From Augochlora pura (Eukaryota > Arthropoda > Insecta > Hymenoptera > Halictidae): a stretch of 64,000 nucleotides of DNA. Shown piece by piece: positions 1-11,900 of this stretch (position 1 is the stretch's first letter; every line of letters starts with the position of its first letter). The notes beneath the pieces were generated by a model that worked only from the letters and a program-made list of their open reading frames with translations, was not told the DNA's origin and ran no database searches. The stretch lies in assembly GCF_028453695.1 (NCBI RefSeq), contig NC_135779.1, positions 9,126,831-9,190,830 on the forward strand, read 5' to 3'. The position numbers and the translations under genes are program-made.

Positions 1-931
1 AATCACACCATGTTCTTGTTCTTTTGCTATGATAGAAGACAAGTTGTGGAACTCTTAGGGTTTACGAAATTACGATTCTTTAAATGTTACATTCTAAACA
101 ATAGTACCAATAAGTTCTAATACCAGTCTTTTATATATTCTGAAGGATAATCGTATGACTACTATTCCTTAATACCAATCTTTTATACTTTCTGAATGAC
201 TATTATGTTTGAATACTGGTCTTTTTACATTCTTGAAAAAAAATTTACAACTATGTTCGGACGCCAGTCTTTCATACATCGTAAAGAATAGTTTTATATA
301 ACTTCGAAATTTCAGTGCCATACTTTTTTATGTATTCTAAAAAATAACCTTATAAGTTATAGTTTTCAGTACTAGACTTCTATACGATCCAAAGCGAAAC
401 GATACGAAGGGAACGCCGAACCTGTAGCCGTTAAATCGTCAGACACCTTCGTAGCGTGAAACCGCTCTGGAAAACGATTTTTTCCGTTAATAACTGCCTT
501 GGTAGATCGGGATAATCACGTTCGTATGCCGCGGGGATGAAAGTCCATTCGACAGCCGCATTGAAAGTCTTCGCTCAAAATATACGTGTTGTACAAGCGC
601 GACAGACACGTTATCGGACGTGTTCGGTGTCGACGGTGAGCGCGGAACGGGATGAAATTGCTCCCATTTCACGACCACCAGCCGGGCAATAAGAACACCG
701 GGAATATAACAAACACTTGGACGGTATCGAGTGGCTGCGGAATCAGTCCGGATGCTCGCGGACAAAAATACTGGAGAGGACAGGCCCGACGCCATCGATG
801 AAATACCAATTCGCGGGTTCGGATTTCAGGTCGATCAAAGGCCATATGTATATTTTATTCGACGACTCCGTGGATTTAACCCCTTGCGCTACGACTTCTT
901 TCACGCTGCGTTGATTAGCACTTGTTCGTCC

Positions 932-1193
932 TTAACCCTCTTAGTGCCGGAGGGCCGATGTATCGGCCCGCGCTGCAGTGGCGAAAAGTGTCTATACTTA
1001 TACCTTTGTTATTTATGTAATTTCCAATGAATTTAGAAAAATTGCCATCACTGTGTCATTCTCGATTTCGTCCTTAATACACTGCTTTTTGAATTATGTA
1101 AATATTGCTTTTCGTTTGGTTTATACGAGCCTTTTCCCAAACCCTAGTACTACCATAAAATTTGGCTTTTCCTTCCGGCACTAAGAGGGTTAA
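932..1193. mobile_element. piggyBac-type MITE, TTAA-bounded
   Basis: TTAA at 932-935 is followed by CCCTCTTAGTGCCGGA. The right end, read in reverse from TTAA at 1190-1193, gives the same 20 bases including the TTAA. The element is 262 bp with near-perfect inverted ends and no coding capacity. TTAA target duplication with CCC-starting ends is the hallmark of piggyBac-family non-autonomous elements. Just inside the left end, GGGCCGATGTATCGGCCC is a hairpin-forming inverted repeat. Confidence 0.8.
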
Positions 1194-1334
1194 TATTTTC
1201 CTTAATTACACCAGATTAATTTTTATTTCTTGTAATGTCTTTATTTGCTTCCATTTCTAGACTTCGATGATAGAAAAATTAAATTTGATTTCGATTCGGA
1301 AGAAATTAATAATATTCATATTTAGCAGAACTTA

Positions 1335-1385
1335 CATGGAATCTTGATCACGAGTCTGACTCGTTATTACAGTGCAAGGGGTTAA
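1335..1385. mobile_element. Single end of a piggyBac-type MITE
   Basis: Read on the minus strand from TTAA at 1382-1385 the sequence is TTAACCCCTTGCACTGTAAT, followed by a perfect 7-bp hairpin (ACGAGTC-T-GACTCGT, 1350-1364). This has the layout of the ends of the TTAA elements elsewhere in the window: CCC-start, then a short subterminal palindrome. I did not find a matching left end, so it is probably a truncated copy. Confidence 0.4.
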
Positions 1386-1726
1386 CTTTCTAACTCGTAA
1401 GAATTCGAACCCAAGCGGTGTCTACAAATCTGTTGCTACGAGCGCGAGTGGGCCGAAATTCTCGTCAGGTGTCAGTTTTGGGTGTAAATTCAGGTGTAAA
1501 TTTTGTCAAAATATGGCAAGGGGTTAGACCGTCCCCCTTTGTGGTTTCGTTAGGTATAAACGAGCGTCTTCCGTCTGCCTCTTCTTTGCTCGCGAATTTA
1601 TTCGCGAACGTTGGACATATAGATCGATCAGAAGCAATTAGCTGCACTCGAATCGTATACGATGGGAATTTCGGCGAGGTTAATGCTGGATGGATTCGGT
1701 TGCAGGATTATGTGATTATTGTACAG

Positions 1727-4700
1727 GTACTACGCCATTGCAGCGCCGTTGCACTACGCTGCCCTGGTATCCCCGCGGCGCGTTGCGGTTGGTCTGGCTG
1801 CATCCTGGACAGGGGCTCTACTGTTGTGCATGCTGCCATTTTGGGGGCTCGTCCCACCTTACAGGTGAGATTCGTCTGCTTTTTATTTGTACGGTCTAAT
1901 TTTTTTATCAACGATTTTGCGCACTGCGAATCCATTTGTAAAACTCGTAATATTTTGAATAAATTGTTCTAATAAAATTTGATTTTAACTTACTTAATAA
2001 ATCGCCGTAATACTTGTATACAGTTTTCTTCGAAGAATTTATTGGAAATTTATGGATCAAATTTTATTTAAGATTATATTTATAGTCAAATATTATTAAT
2101 CAATTATTATATTCATTATATTCATAGTAATCAATTATTATATTATAAAGCAAGTACAATAATTGATCCAAAACATTTTTACTTTGTACGAAGATCTGCT
2201 GTTTTCGTGTTACCCAGTAATTTATTATTTGTGTACTAATAATCTTCGTTCAATTACCTCGTAATTTTAAATCGATTACGTCTTAATTAATGTAATTTGA
2301 TTAAGTAGTATTTTGTAATTGTACTCGAATAGTGATGACGAATTGCATTTAATTGAATAAAGACTCGAATTACAAAATTACAGATCGAATTACAATGTAC
2401 TTGAATCACTTCGTAATTATAATACCTGAAATGATACATTTTGTAATTTTGCAGAACGATGTTTATCGGCGATAATGGGATCCATACGTGTTTGTTTTTC
2501 GCAGATACAGTCCAGGGCTGGGCTGCTGCGCGCCGGATTTCGGTAACGACTCGTGGGGTCTAGCCGCGGTGGTTTACGGCGCGGTTTACGCGATCCTTGG
2601 CCTGGCTTTGCCGGTGGTGCTCGTCACCGTCTGTAATTTGCGTGTGCTCGGCATAGCGCGTTATCACCGTCACCGCATCGCCAGCGCAATTTACGAAGTC
2701 ACCCTGAGCGCCCAAGTGACCATCACCCATCAACGGAATCCGTTTTTCGTACCGACTGTCACGGCACCGTCCGCCATCAGCCCGCCCCGTTTCCACAGCG
2801 CGGCCTGCACGGTTCGTATTCAGATCCTAACCCCTTTCGGTTCAGCCCTCTCACCTCGCCGTAATATCTGTTTGCTCCGTATAATACATCGTTCGCGTGA
2901 TACTAACCGAGCGAAGCCACTTCTCGTCGTACGTAATTCGGTCGGCTACGCGGATATTGCTGCGGACAGCTCGCCAGAGATTTGGCGAACCGACCGGTTT
3001 CCTGGCCGTTTTATCTCGAGGCGTCGCGGACACTGATGAGCGAGATGACACGAGATCCAAAAATCACTGTCAGGCGTAATTCGAAATTGTCCGGATAAAA
3101 CATTTCAATGTTTGTGTTCCGATAGCTGTTCGTTAATTTTTGGTGATTTCGTTGTTAATCAATTTCCAAAGACTTCGTTATTCGTTCATTTCTGGTGACT
3201 TTGTTGTTCATTAACTTCTGTATAATGGATAATAAACGCGTCGCGCTCAGATCGTATGCGTAGCATATTTTCTTCGATTTCAGTCACCGTAATCTTGCGT
3301 TCCGTAAGAGGGAACGTTTCCTTGCGGGGATGCAGCAGAAACACTGAATTTCCAGGTGATGCAACTGGTCGGTCCTCTGTACCTGCTTTATTTCCCGTAT
3401 TGCGGCCTGATCCTCTGGGAGGTCTGCAGCGTCGGCAATCAACCCCACCTGCACGACAATCCGGAGCTGGCTTCGCTGGCCTCTCTTCTGCTCGCCTGTT
3501 CCCCGCCTATCAACGGTCTCCTTTACGGCCTGAAGTCGCAGACGCTTCGACGATCCGTGCAGAACTATTGGCGGAAAAAGGCGACCAAGTCGGAGCTCCA
3601 GCAAGTAATGATCCCGATCTCGGTACAATTATATCGAACCTGTCCGCCCGTATATTCCGACCTCTTATTTCTAAACGATCTCGCTTCGTCGGTTCTTAAG
3701 CGAGCCTTGAAATTGGCAATCGAGGGTGCATCGACCCAACGAACTCATTTCACGTTCGTTTTCATTGAATCGACTAATACAAATAAATTTTAGAAATTGT
3801 AGATTTACAAGATCGATTTACAAGATAGAATGAATAAAAGTTTAAATGTTTGTCTTTGATCTAAAAAAAAACATCACTGCATTTTTTCTCGCAAAGTTAC
3901 GGCCTTTTAAAGTAACTTTTGTCAATCTGAAATTTCAATCCCTTGGCAAGGAGTAGTTGTTCGAAGCTATTTTCAACACGACAAACATGACTTTGCACTT
4001 AAATAATTATTGCAATGTGATCTCAAGTTTCAATTTAAAACGATAATGATCATCTGACGATGATTTTTCGCCGAGTTATCGTCGGTTGAAGTTGGCCAAC
4101 TTGTATCCAAAATTTTTCCGCGTTATAATAAAGTTATAATAGAAAGTTTTATAATTAAAATAAAATTAGAATAGAAAGTTCAAAGCACGTTCTAAGGCAG
4201 ATTTAAAGATAAATGGTTCGGTACATGCAGGAAATTCAAGCAAGGACACCGAGCGCAGCAGGTTCGAGAAGACCGTCCGGAAGTGGAACTGGTTCCTTTT
4301 TCCCTTTCCCGCCGCTGCAACGAAGGCTCAGCGAAGCCTTGTTGGCGTTAGGCTCCTGTCGCACCGGCAACAGTTTCGACAGCAACAGCCTCGGTTTCCA
4401 TCGAACCAGGCTGCAACCCGCTGCATCCTGCAACACGCTTCGCGTGCCCACTTCTGAATCAGGTTAGCAGTTAAAATCCTAATTAAGAAGTTGTTTGATC
4501 ATCCGACTATATCGGAGAACTCGTTCTGGAGATGTCGCATCCCTTTTCGTTCGAATATTCTCTTCCATTCTTTACGTTTATCAATAAGTAATTAATTAAA
4601 GATCATTGTACCAGGTTAAATGAGATTATATATTTTACATAACAATAAAAGTACGGTGAATTTTCTTTCTATCGCTACATCCACCTTGTCTTTTAACCCT

Positions 4701-7700
4701 TTCCACTCAAATGGTGACTCTGAAGCACCACTAATATTGTTACTGAACGTTCCGAAATAATTTTTATATTACGAAAGATTAGATTTGAAAAATTATTGAA
4801 AATATAACTGCTGTCGCACGAGTTACAGGATTAAATTTCGTATGAATAAAATACATTTTGTAATATAAAATCGGGATGATATATGTCGGAAAAGTTATTT
4901 TAGAATTACAGTTAAAATGGCTTCGAGTGCAAAGGGTTAATAATCGGTAACGTAAAGTTCGATCAAAAGCTATCGAATGTAACGTCCATCGAAAGTTCAA
5001 CGATTCTGACGGAAACTCGGTCATTTTTCACCACTGCGAGACAGCGCGCCGTCTCGCTGTTGGAATTTCCACGGGGCCGTTTGATCATAGACATTTCATT
5101 ATCGCCGACACGATCCAATTATTGTGTGCATAGGCGAAAGCAGCAAGCTCGTGAGGTCGAGCGCGAGCGCAGCCAGCTTGATGGGTCCTCATTACCGAAG
5201 CGACTTCATCGGGGCGGACGTGAGCGCCGGCTGCTCTATAGCGATGAACGAGACGCCAAGAAGAAGCCCGAGGATCCTCATAACGCGGGCCTGCAGCGAG
5301 GAAAGTCAAGACGGAGGAAGCCCGTTGCTGAGGAAGCCGTTCGTCTCGAGTGCGCTGCCGTGCGACAGTAAATATATATATAGATCTTTCCGAATCGCGA
5401 CGCGAACCGCTGCCCAGCAATTGCTTCGAACGAACGGCCGAATATAATTGCGCGTTGAAATTTAGAGTGTCGTTGAAAAGGGGAAGCTCCGTTTTCACAA
5501 TTATGAACACTCTACCGACCGGCCGTCGATTAATCGACGTTTTGTTCTCAGCGCATACCGACCGGCCGTCGATTATTCGACTTTTTGCTCCACAGCGCTT
5601 ACCGACCGGTTGTCGATTAATCGACTTTCGATCTTTCTGTTAGACTTGGTTAGGTTAGACTGACAAGTAGCAAGCAGCAAGCATTTTTTTTTATTAAAGT
5701 AAAAGATTTTATTAAATTTGGTTACCCTGCAATAACACGAAGCGTAAAATTTTGCCAGAGCTTAAGAAAAGCGCATATATTCCCGCGCGTCGATCTAGGC
5801 CGAAACCGAGCCGGTGTCTCGGACGATCTGCGGCTGAACGGGCGGTGAAAAGGGCATAGTATGTTCGAACCGCTACCGGTCGGTAAAGTGTTAACAGCGA
5901 CTATTGACAGCAGTTATTGGTAGAAATTGTGAACAGAAATTGTGAACAGGTATTCCGAACAGGAATTATTTCTTCGACACATTTTCCAACCTGCTTCTCC
6001 AAGAGCCGCTAGGAAATTGAAACTTAGATGAAATATAATTGCTAAAACTACACGGCCCCGAGACCCCACTGCGACAGGGTTAATTAACCCTTAGTAGCCT
6101 GATTTACGAAAGTGATTTTTTTTAATATTGCTTGTTTTTTAATGTTTGCTTGAGGGTCTAGATGAAGGGAAAAATAGCTAAAAAAAATCACAATATTTAT
6201 TTTACATATTTATTTAGAAAAAAAACCAGGTATCAATTTTGATACTTCAGGCATTAAGGCCATAAAGAAATCAGATATACCTATGCACTCGCAAAAAATA
6301 ATTATATCATAGCGAAAATAATATATTCACTTACCTCAAAAGTATTTATATTCTATCTCATAAAATGTGTTTACTTGTTCACTTTGCCGCGCAAGTAATA
6401 TGTCATAGATTAAATAAAACAATAATGACATTAGATTTTTTTTTAATTTCGTTGGAAAGAATATTATACAACAGTAAAATACGTACAGCCAACCTATAAA
6501 AAAAACTAATAGTAATGTGAACATTCGGTTTAAAAGATTGGTATTAAAATTGAAACTCTAGGTTATTAAGGGTTAATGAGAACTCTCGCTTTCTCTCTGT
6601 CTGTTTCAAAAAGAACGAAGATGGCGGCACTGTAGCACCGGAAGCGACAGCAGCACAGGAAGCAGCGAGGCGAGCGTGTGGACGACGGGCGTCGCGCAGA
6701 AGCTCGCGAAAGCGAACGCGAAAACCGCGTCCGACATTTGGCAATCGTCGCGGCGATTTGGTCGCAAGAACTTCGAGGAAGGGGCGCTTTTGGTCGGCGT
6801 ACGACCGAGCAATAATAGCGAAAGTAGTGACACCACCGACACGACCGTTACCACCACCACGACCATGACGATACCTAAGGCTGGAACGATGGTAACGAAA
6901 TTTTTTCCTTATTACAGGTTGCTCAAAATAAAGCTCTAACATCTGTAAGATCTACCACTTAATTACATCTCGGAAATGAAAAATGCAACGTCCCTTCAGC
7001 GTCCCCATTAAGAGATTTCATCTCCATTTAGTAACCATTGCATCCTCGATCGCTAAAAACTTCGTATAACCTTTACTACAAGAAAACGAACTTGGAATTG
7101 TTTCAAATTATCTTCAGAAAGTATTAACGCACTTTTATAACGATATAACTTTTTTAAACTGTAGTATATGACTTCAATATGTTTGGAGATGAAAGAGAGA
7201 TTAGGTTTTTTCTTTTAAACATAAAGCGAGTCTAGAGGTCACATACAGAGCTATAAACCATTATAAACCCGATTTAATTTAAAGAAAAATAAAATAAGAA
7301 TTTCTAATATTTCTAATATAGAAATATTGTTCGCGTCGCTGTATTTATAAAGAAAATATTTGAAATACTATTTTAAATATTAGATTCTTTGCAATTCAAA
7401 TGACTACATTAGAAACATTTTTCTGTGGTGTCGTATCGCGCAGGAGAACGGCGGCTGTCGGGAGCAGGCGAAGGAGGAACCGGAGGACTGCAAAGGCGAC
7501 GGCGAGCGAAGCGAGAGCGGCCACAGCTGGAGCAGCGTCGACGACGTTGATGCGAAGGAAATCGCGGAAAGGGACGTCGCGAAGGAGAATCTCGAGAAGA
7601 TCGAGGCCGACAAAGGGGAGCATAGGTGCAAGCAATTAAGGCGGAAATCGAAAACGATTCGCAAGCCGGACGTTTCACAGGATTGCAAAGAGATCGCGCA

Positions 7701-7731
7701 GCGCAGGCCTCTTCTCGCCTCGTCCTCTTAA
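1727..7731 (+). CDS. Class A orphan G-protein-coupled receptor, 3' part
   Basis: Seven exons with matching phases: 1727-1864, 2505-2811, 3356-3604, 4231-4462, 5134-5367, 6614-6891, 7444-7731 (stop TAA 7729-7731). The first encodes the end of a DRY-type motif (RYYAIAAPLHYA) and helix 4. The second has extracellular loop 2 with Cys residues, helix 5 and a basic third loop. The third has helices 6 and 7, with NGLLYGL where most receptors have NPxxY. A long Ser/Arg-rich cytoplasmic tail of about 320 residues follows, spread over four exons, with a Thr run in exon 6 and an acidic/basic end. Helices 1-3 lie left of the window. Closest family is uncertain; the tail and helix 7 loosely recall the GPR161-type orphan receptors, but I cannot confirm this. 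Reading through the fifth exon's donor would stop at 5447, giving a possible shorter isoform. The receptor class is secure; ligand and pathway are unknown. Confidence 0.8.
2200..2460. repeat. AT-rich intronic stretch dense in GTAATT/AATTAC
   Basis: Within receptor intron 1-2 the hexamer GTAATT or its complement AATTAC recurs many times in about 250 bp, often as CGAATTAC or TCGTAATT. Opposite orientations alternate, so many short hairpins are possible. It ends about 45 bp before the acceptor at 2504. No coding potential is seen. Confidence 0.4.
3129..3219. repeat. Diverged direct duplication, about 40 bp, period 52
   Basis: TTCGTTAATTTTTGGTGATT at 3129 recurs in altered form as TTCGTTCATTTCTGGTGACT at 3181, and similarity continues through GTTGTTMATYAA. 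It lies in the receptor intron between the exons ending 2811 and starting 3356. It looks like a decayed tandem duplication. Confidence 0.45.
4693..4940. mobile_element. piggyBac-type MITE, TTAA-bounded
   Basis: TTAA (4693-4696) is followed by CCCTTTCCACTC. The right end read in reverse from TTAA (4937-4940) is CCCTTTGCACTC, so the inverted ends differ at one base over the first 12. A subterminal imperfect palindrome GGTGACTCTGAAGCACC follows the left end. The element is 248 bp, non-coding and lies in the intron between receptor exons 4 and 5. A related fragment is at about 15275. Confidence 0.8.
5504..5894. mobile_element. MITE-like element with subterminal repeat array
   Basis: The left end AACACTCTACCGACCGG (5506-5522) matches the reverse of the right end, AACACTTTACCGACCGG, with one mismatch. 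The right flank is TTAA (5891-5894); the left equivalent reads TGAA, so the target site may have mutated. The 391-bp body has no coding frame and carries a triple direct repeat just inside the left end. It sits in the receptor intron between the exons ending 5367 and starting 6614. Assignment to the piggyBac type rests on the TTAA and is tentative. Confidence 0.6.
5513..5625. repeat. Three 26-bp direct repeats spaced 43-44 bp
   Basis: Copies begin at 5513, 5556 and 5600. Each contains TACCGACCGG, then the near-perfect 14-bp palindrome GTCGATTAATCGAC. The spacers between copies 1-2 and 2-3 are also similar. The first ten bases equal the core of the element's inverted ends, so these may be repeated transposase-binding sites. 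Confidence 0.75.
6084..6576. mobile_element. piggyBac-type MITE, TTAA-bounded, AT-rich
   Basis: TTAACCCTTAGTAGCCTGA at 6084 is mirrored by TTAACCCTTAATAACCTAGA read in reverse from 6576, about 15 of 19 matching. Length is 493 bp. The interior is AT-rich with no coding frame. The right end lies 37 bp before the splice acceptor used for the exon at 6614, so the insertion shapes the 3' end of that intron. Confidence 0.65.
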
Positions 7732-10700
7732 AGTCCCGATCGATCGATCAGTCTGGTCGTCCTCAGACCGGTGCGCGTCCGATTCCAGTTTTCAGTTGAT
7801 CAGTTTCTATCCCGATTTTTCTCCGCTGCCAACGATCCTCTGCGGGTTGCGTTACACCGCGACTAGTTTTATCGACAACGATTCCACGTCGAACCTATCG
7901 CGTTCGAAACGATCCGGTTTCTTATTTCATAGTTCTACGGTCTCGCGTCGAGTACTGAGATAAATTATATTCGACGTACAAAGTATTCGCTGACATAACC
8001 TGACATAACCTTCAAGACGGAACAACTTTTTTATAATTGAGCCAAGCGATCCGAATTTGTTTGGGATGTTGAAGGGAGTAGTTTACTGCACAGTTGTTAA
8101 AAGCTTGTTTGAACTCAATTTGTTGACATAGCAAAAAAATTAAAAAATTATGAATATAAACATTATAAAATTTAAAAATGCATTTTGCAGATCTAGATTA
8201 GATTGACCGTCATTTTAACAAACATGCAGCCGCTGTTCATTCACTGGACAGTTCGCGTACCGTAAAAGAACGAATCGATAAACGAATAAGAAACTCGAAA
8301 GTCTCTGGAAGCTGAAAGGCGACGCAACCCGCGCAGGATTCGGTTGAACAGACAAGGACCGGAAGTGAACAGAGCCGTTTCGAGTGTGCCACAGTCCAGA
8401 AGGAACTATTATTTTTTTAAGGATCCGATCTCGTTGTTCACCGAACGTCCGTCGAGCTCGAGGAAGAAAGAGAATGGTCCCGACGTGTCCCATTTATGCT
8501 CGATATCGCTTATAATGTATCGACATATCCTGAAATTATATTTTTATACTTCCAATCAGCCAGAAAGAAAGAAAGAGAGAAAGGAGCGTTACGTGATGGC
8601 CGTCTGCCACAAGAGGTTAGTGACCTTAGTCGTGACGGTCGACGCATTCGGGACAATTCGATCGATATTCTTTAATCATTCTAACGAGTATTCACCGATG
8701 AAACGAGTATTCGTCGATGGAAAGTCTATATTGATCATTGTGTCTCCTGAATTTGATGTAAATTGCGGGATATAGAGAGAACATAGATATTTCTCTGAAT
8801 TAGTTTTCTGCTAAACCTTGATGCATTAAGAAACACATCGGTAGAAGAGTTGGGTTTTCAAATTTTATTCGGATCACAAATACGAGATAAAGACTAACGA
8901 ATCAAATTTGATTCGACATCATCGAATAAATATCTGATCGAATAAAAATTGATTTCAATATCAATTTATACGTATAAGAATTTCTTCGAATAATTTATCC
9001 GAATAATTTGAGTAATAATATTGTTATTCGAATAAAAAATTCAACTGTAAAGAATTCATTCGAATAATAAATTACTTCGGATAAATATTTATTAAAAATA
9101 ATTCGAATGTTGTCCAACTGTGTCCTGTGGTTGAAAGAAAGAACGCCGAACTCTTCATCAGACTAGTGTTTTAAATTTCAGAAAATATTGAAATCCCATT
9201 CCTTGGAATACAATGATCGCGTAGACTTCAATTTTTCCAGAGAAGCCAGAGAAATTATAAAAAGCCAAAAGAATTATGCGACGGCCGCCGCAACCTGTGG
9301 CGTCCCGATCCCGGACGCGTCGACGCGGCACGGCCGGGTTAATCTCGTCGCAAAAAGGAACAAAGTTGCCCTCCCCCACCTCGAGACCGCGAGGAAAGTT
9401 GATAGTCCAATCATCCTTGTAGAAGCGCCGGTGTGTCCGGAGGAAAGTTAGCGACGGCGCTCGTTGGAATAATTTTCTTTGTTACCTTACCCGCTGACAT
9501 TCGCGACGGAACTTCGCGGGAAAAGAAACATCGCGCGACAAGTAAAACGAACACCCGAGAAAGTTCTTTCTGCAGCGGAACCCGACGGCAAACAGCTGTT
9601 GCCCTGTACAGACGCTCGAACCTACGGCGAAATATTTTTGCGATCAATGTGGACGCTTCGGGCGCGTCGACTCGTCACAGACAATATCGTATTTCGAGTT
9701 TTCGTCGACGTTTTATTCGAACTGTTTGCTGAGACAATGGGAGAAAGGAGAGTCGGCCCTCTTTTTAATGTTTTGGTTTATTCAATCGATTCTAAGTAAA
9801 ATTTTCTTTGAAATGGTCGGAGGTTTCTATTCGAAGGATCTGTTAGCACCGAAGAATTTATTCGAAATGTCCTTCGGACATAATTTTATTAAATATATTA
9901 TTCAAATATTACCCAACTCTGCTCAACCTATTTTTTAGGGTATTTAAATACTAGATAGTCAAACAGCAATATATTTATTCCGGGTCGAAATGGACCCAAA
10001 AAGACCCGCCACCGTCTAATCGTTAAGGAATCCTACTTTTCAAAGACTGCGAACCAAATTTTTGAGCACACGATTCGCTGCAATAATCTATCTAGACACG
10101 TTCGAAGTTTCTGTTTGACTTTAACATTGATATACGAGAGCAAATATTTGATCGGCATGGTTAAAGACGATTTTATAAGCAACAGAGCAGGGCAGAGAGG
10201 GAGAAGATTTTTGAAATAGTAAATGTATTATAAATATTTGTATCTTCTCATGTAATACAGGATGACAAATAAACTTCTTTCGAAATGGTAATTACATACG
10301 AACATTACGTGATTAAATATATTTGAAAATGCTATTTCCATATGTACTACTAACGCAAAGAAAATTTATTTGCCAAATTCTGTACTACAATAGAAGATAC
10401 GAACTACTTCAAAAAATCTATTTCCCCCCCAGCCCTGCAGCAGGGTTACAAAAGAGCCGGTTTCTGCACGTGGGCGAGTACGATAATGAATTTTCCGCTT
10501 GAAAATCGCCGAAAGGGAATTTTTTTCGACGCCTCCGTGTGGTACGTTCACTGTCAACCATCATACTGATATCGCAAAGACCATTGTTCGCACCGTGGCC
10601 CAATTCGAGATCGTACAAAAAAACATGCTCTCATCTTTTCGACCAACGGTATGATATGATATTCTTGGAAAACCTGCAACTATCCGAAATATTATCAAAA

Positions 10701-11639
10701 AGCAGAGGAATTAAATTGCGCGATCTTGAAACTAACAGAGAAAACTTCGAATCTTTTCTCAATTAATCTCGAATCGATCGGCAAACATTTGATACTCCCC
10801 GTTTCATTGTATAATTGATACTATGATAACATAACGTAGAATTTCTCCAACACTGTTTAGCGAAAGAATTTCGGAACTTCGAAAGATCATCCACTATTTT
10901 CTTGCGAATATCCTTTCGCGTTCTCCAGTTTTACCGTTGCTATTACACAATTTCTGACAGCATCAACAATTCCGTTTGTCGAACGCTCTCATTCCAAGGT
11001 CCGTCTGTGTTATTTCATTCCGCCCATTACGGCGTTCATAATATTTAATTAAAGGTCTGGGCGGCTACTGCGATGCGCCAACATGTCGAATAACGCCGAA
11101 CAAATATTGAAAATTGATTCATCGATGTGTGCGATCGCTCAAGTTCAACGAACGATTGCTATTCAGTCGTTCGGAGAGTCGTGGAGCGGTTTAATCAGTC
11201 TTATTTAAACCATGTGAGTTTTATTTAAACCGCCAGTGTTTTTAAGAAACACTTTCGAAGTTGAACTTCTGACGGAAACAGATAAACGAAATTTCTCTGA
11301 TGCAAAGATTTTTCATTCGGACAGAATTGAAAGAATAGACACTGATAAAAATTGCACTGCAAAATAAATAAATATTGAGAAGTTTTAGCAATTATTAAAT
11401 ACTATTGAACGAATAGCATTGCACTTGTACAACGTCATTATTGCATTCGCAACAGTTAAAAGCTTTGCACACATTCATAATTTAATCGAACATACGAGGA
11501 GTGAATAAACGATTAAAAATAACATACTTCCATGGACCGTTAATCGCGTAGAGCCCAAAAAATCTGTTTCTTCATCAAGAATATCAATTTTTCCGTATAT
11601 TTGTAAATGCCGCTTTTGTCCGGCTTCCAAACTGTGTGA

Positions 11640-11900
11640 CGGTTTCTATCATATTTTGTCAAGTTCCGTCAATTTCGTTCAAAGCGTTATGCTATTATCG
11701 AGTCATATCAATTACATTCTATTCAAACATTATATTTTTGTTTAGGTACATCAATTTGATTTTACAGTAACATTATGCTTTTCTCTAGTTTCAACAACAT
11801 CATTTGGATTGTTGTCAAGTTTCGTTCATTTCATTACAACATTACGCTTTTGACGAGTTCCGACCGTTTCATTAAATTATTGCGTATTCGTCGAGTTTCT
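11640..11900. repeat. Degenerate tandem repeat block
   Basis: Phrases such as TCAAGTTCCGTCAATTTCGTTC, TTATGCTATTATCGAGTC, CAAGTTTCGTTCATTTCATT, TTACGCTTTTGACGAGTTCC and TATTCGTCGAGTTTC recur with variation at roughly 50-60 bp spacing. This suggests an old, decayed tandem array rather than coding sequence. Confidence 0.4.

Larger units (their letters stand above)
1..1726. other. Intronic/upstream DNA of the GPCR gene, no exon seen
   Basis: The first receptor exon in the window begins at 1727 in mid-codon (it needs two bases from an upstream exon), so this stretch is best read as intron. No segment here encodes the expected transmembrane helices 1-3 in a phase ending just before 1727. It holds one TTAA-bounded MITE (932-1193) and one single-ended MITE remnant (1335-1385). 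The open frames in it overlap each other on both strands and show no family resemblance. Confidence 0.55.

Noticed and set aside
1418..1972. 184-codon open frame on the plus strand
   Set aside because: It overlaps the true receptor exon 1727-1864 in another frame. The helix-4 sequence and splice signals are in the other frame, and this product has no recognisable features.
9188..9938. Several overlapping open frames of 70-106 codons
   Set aside because: They compete in different frames on both strands, lack domain features and do not chain through splice sites in a consistent phase.
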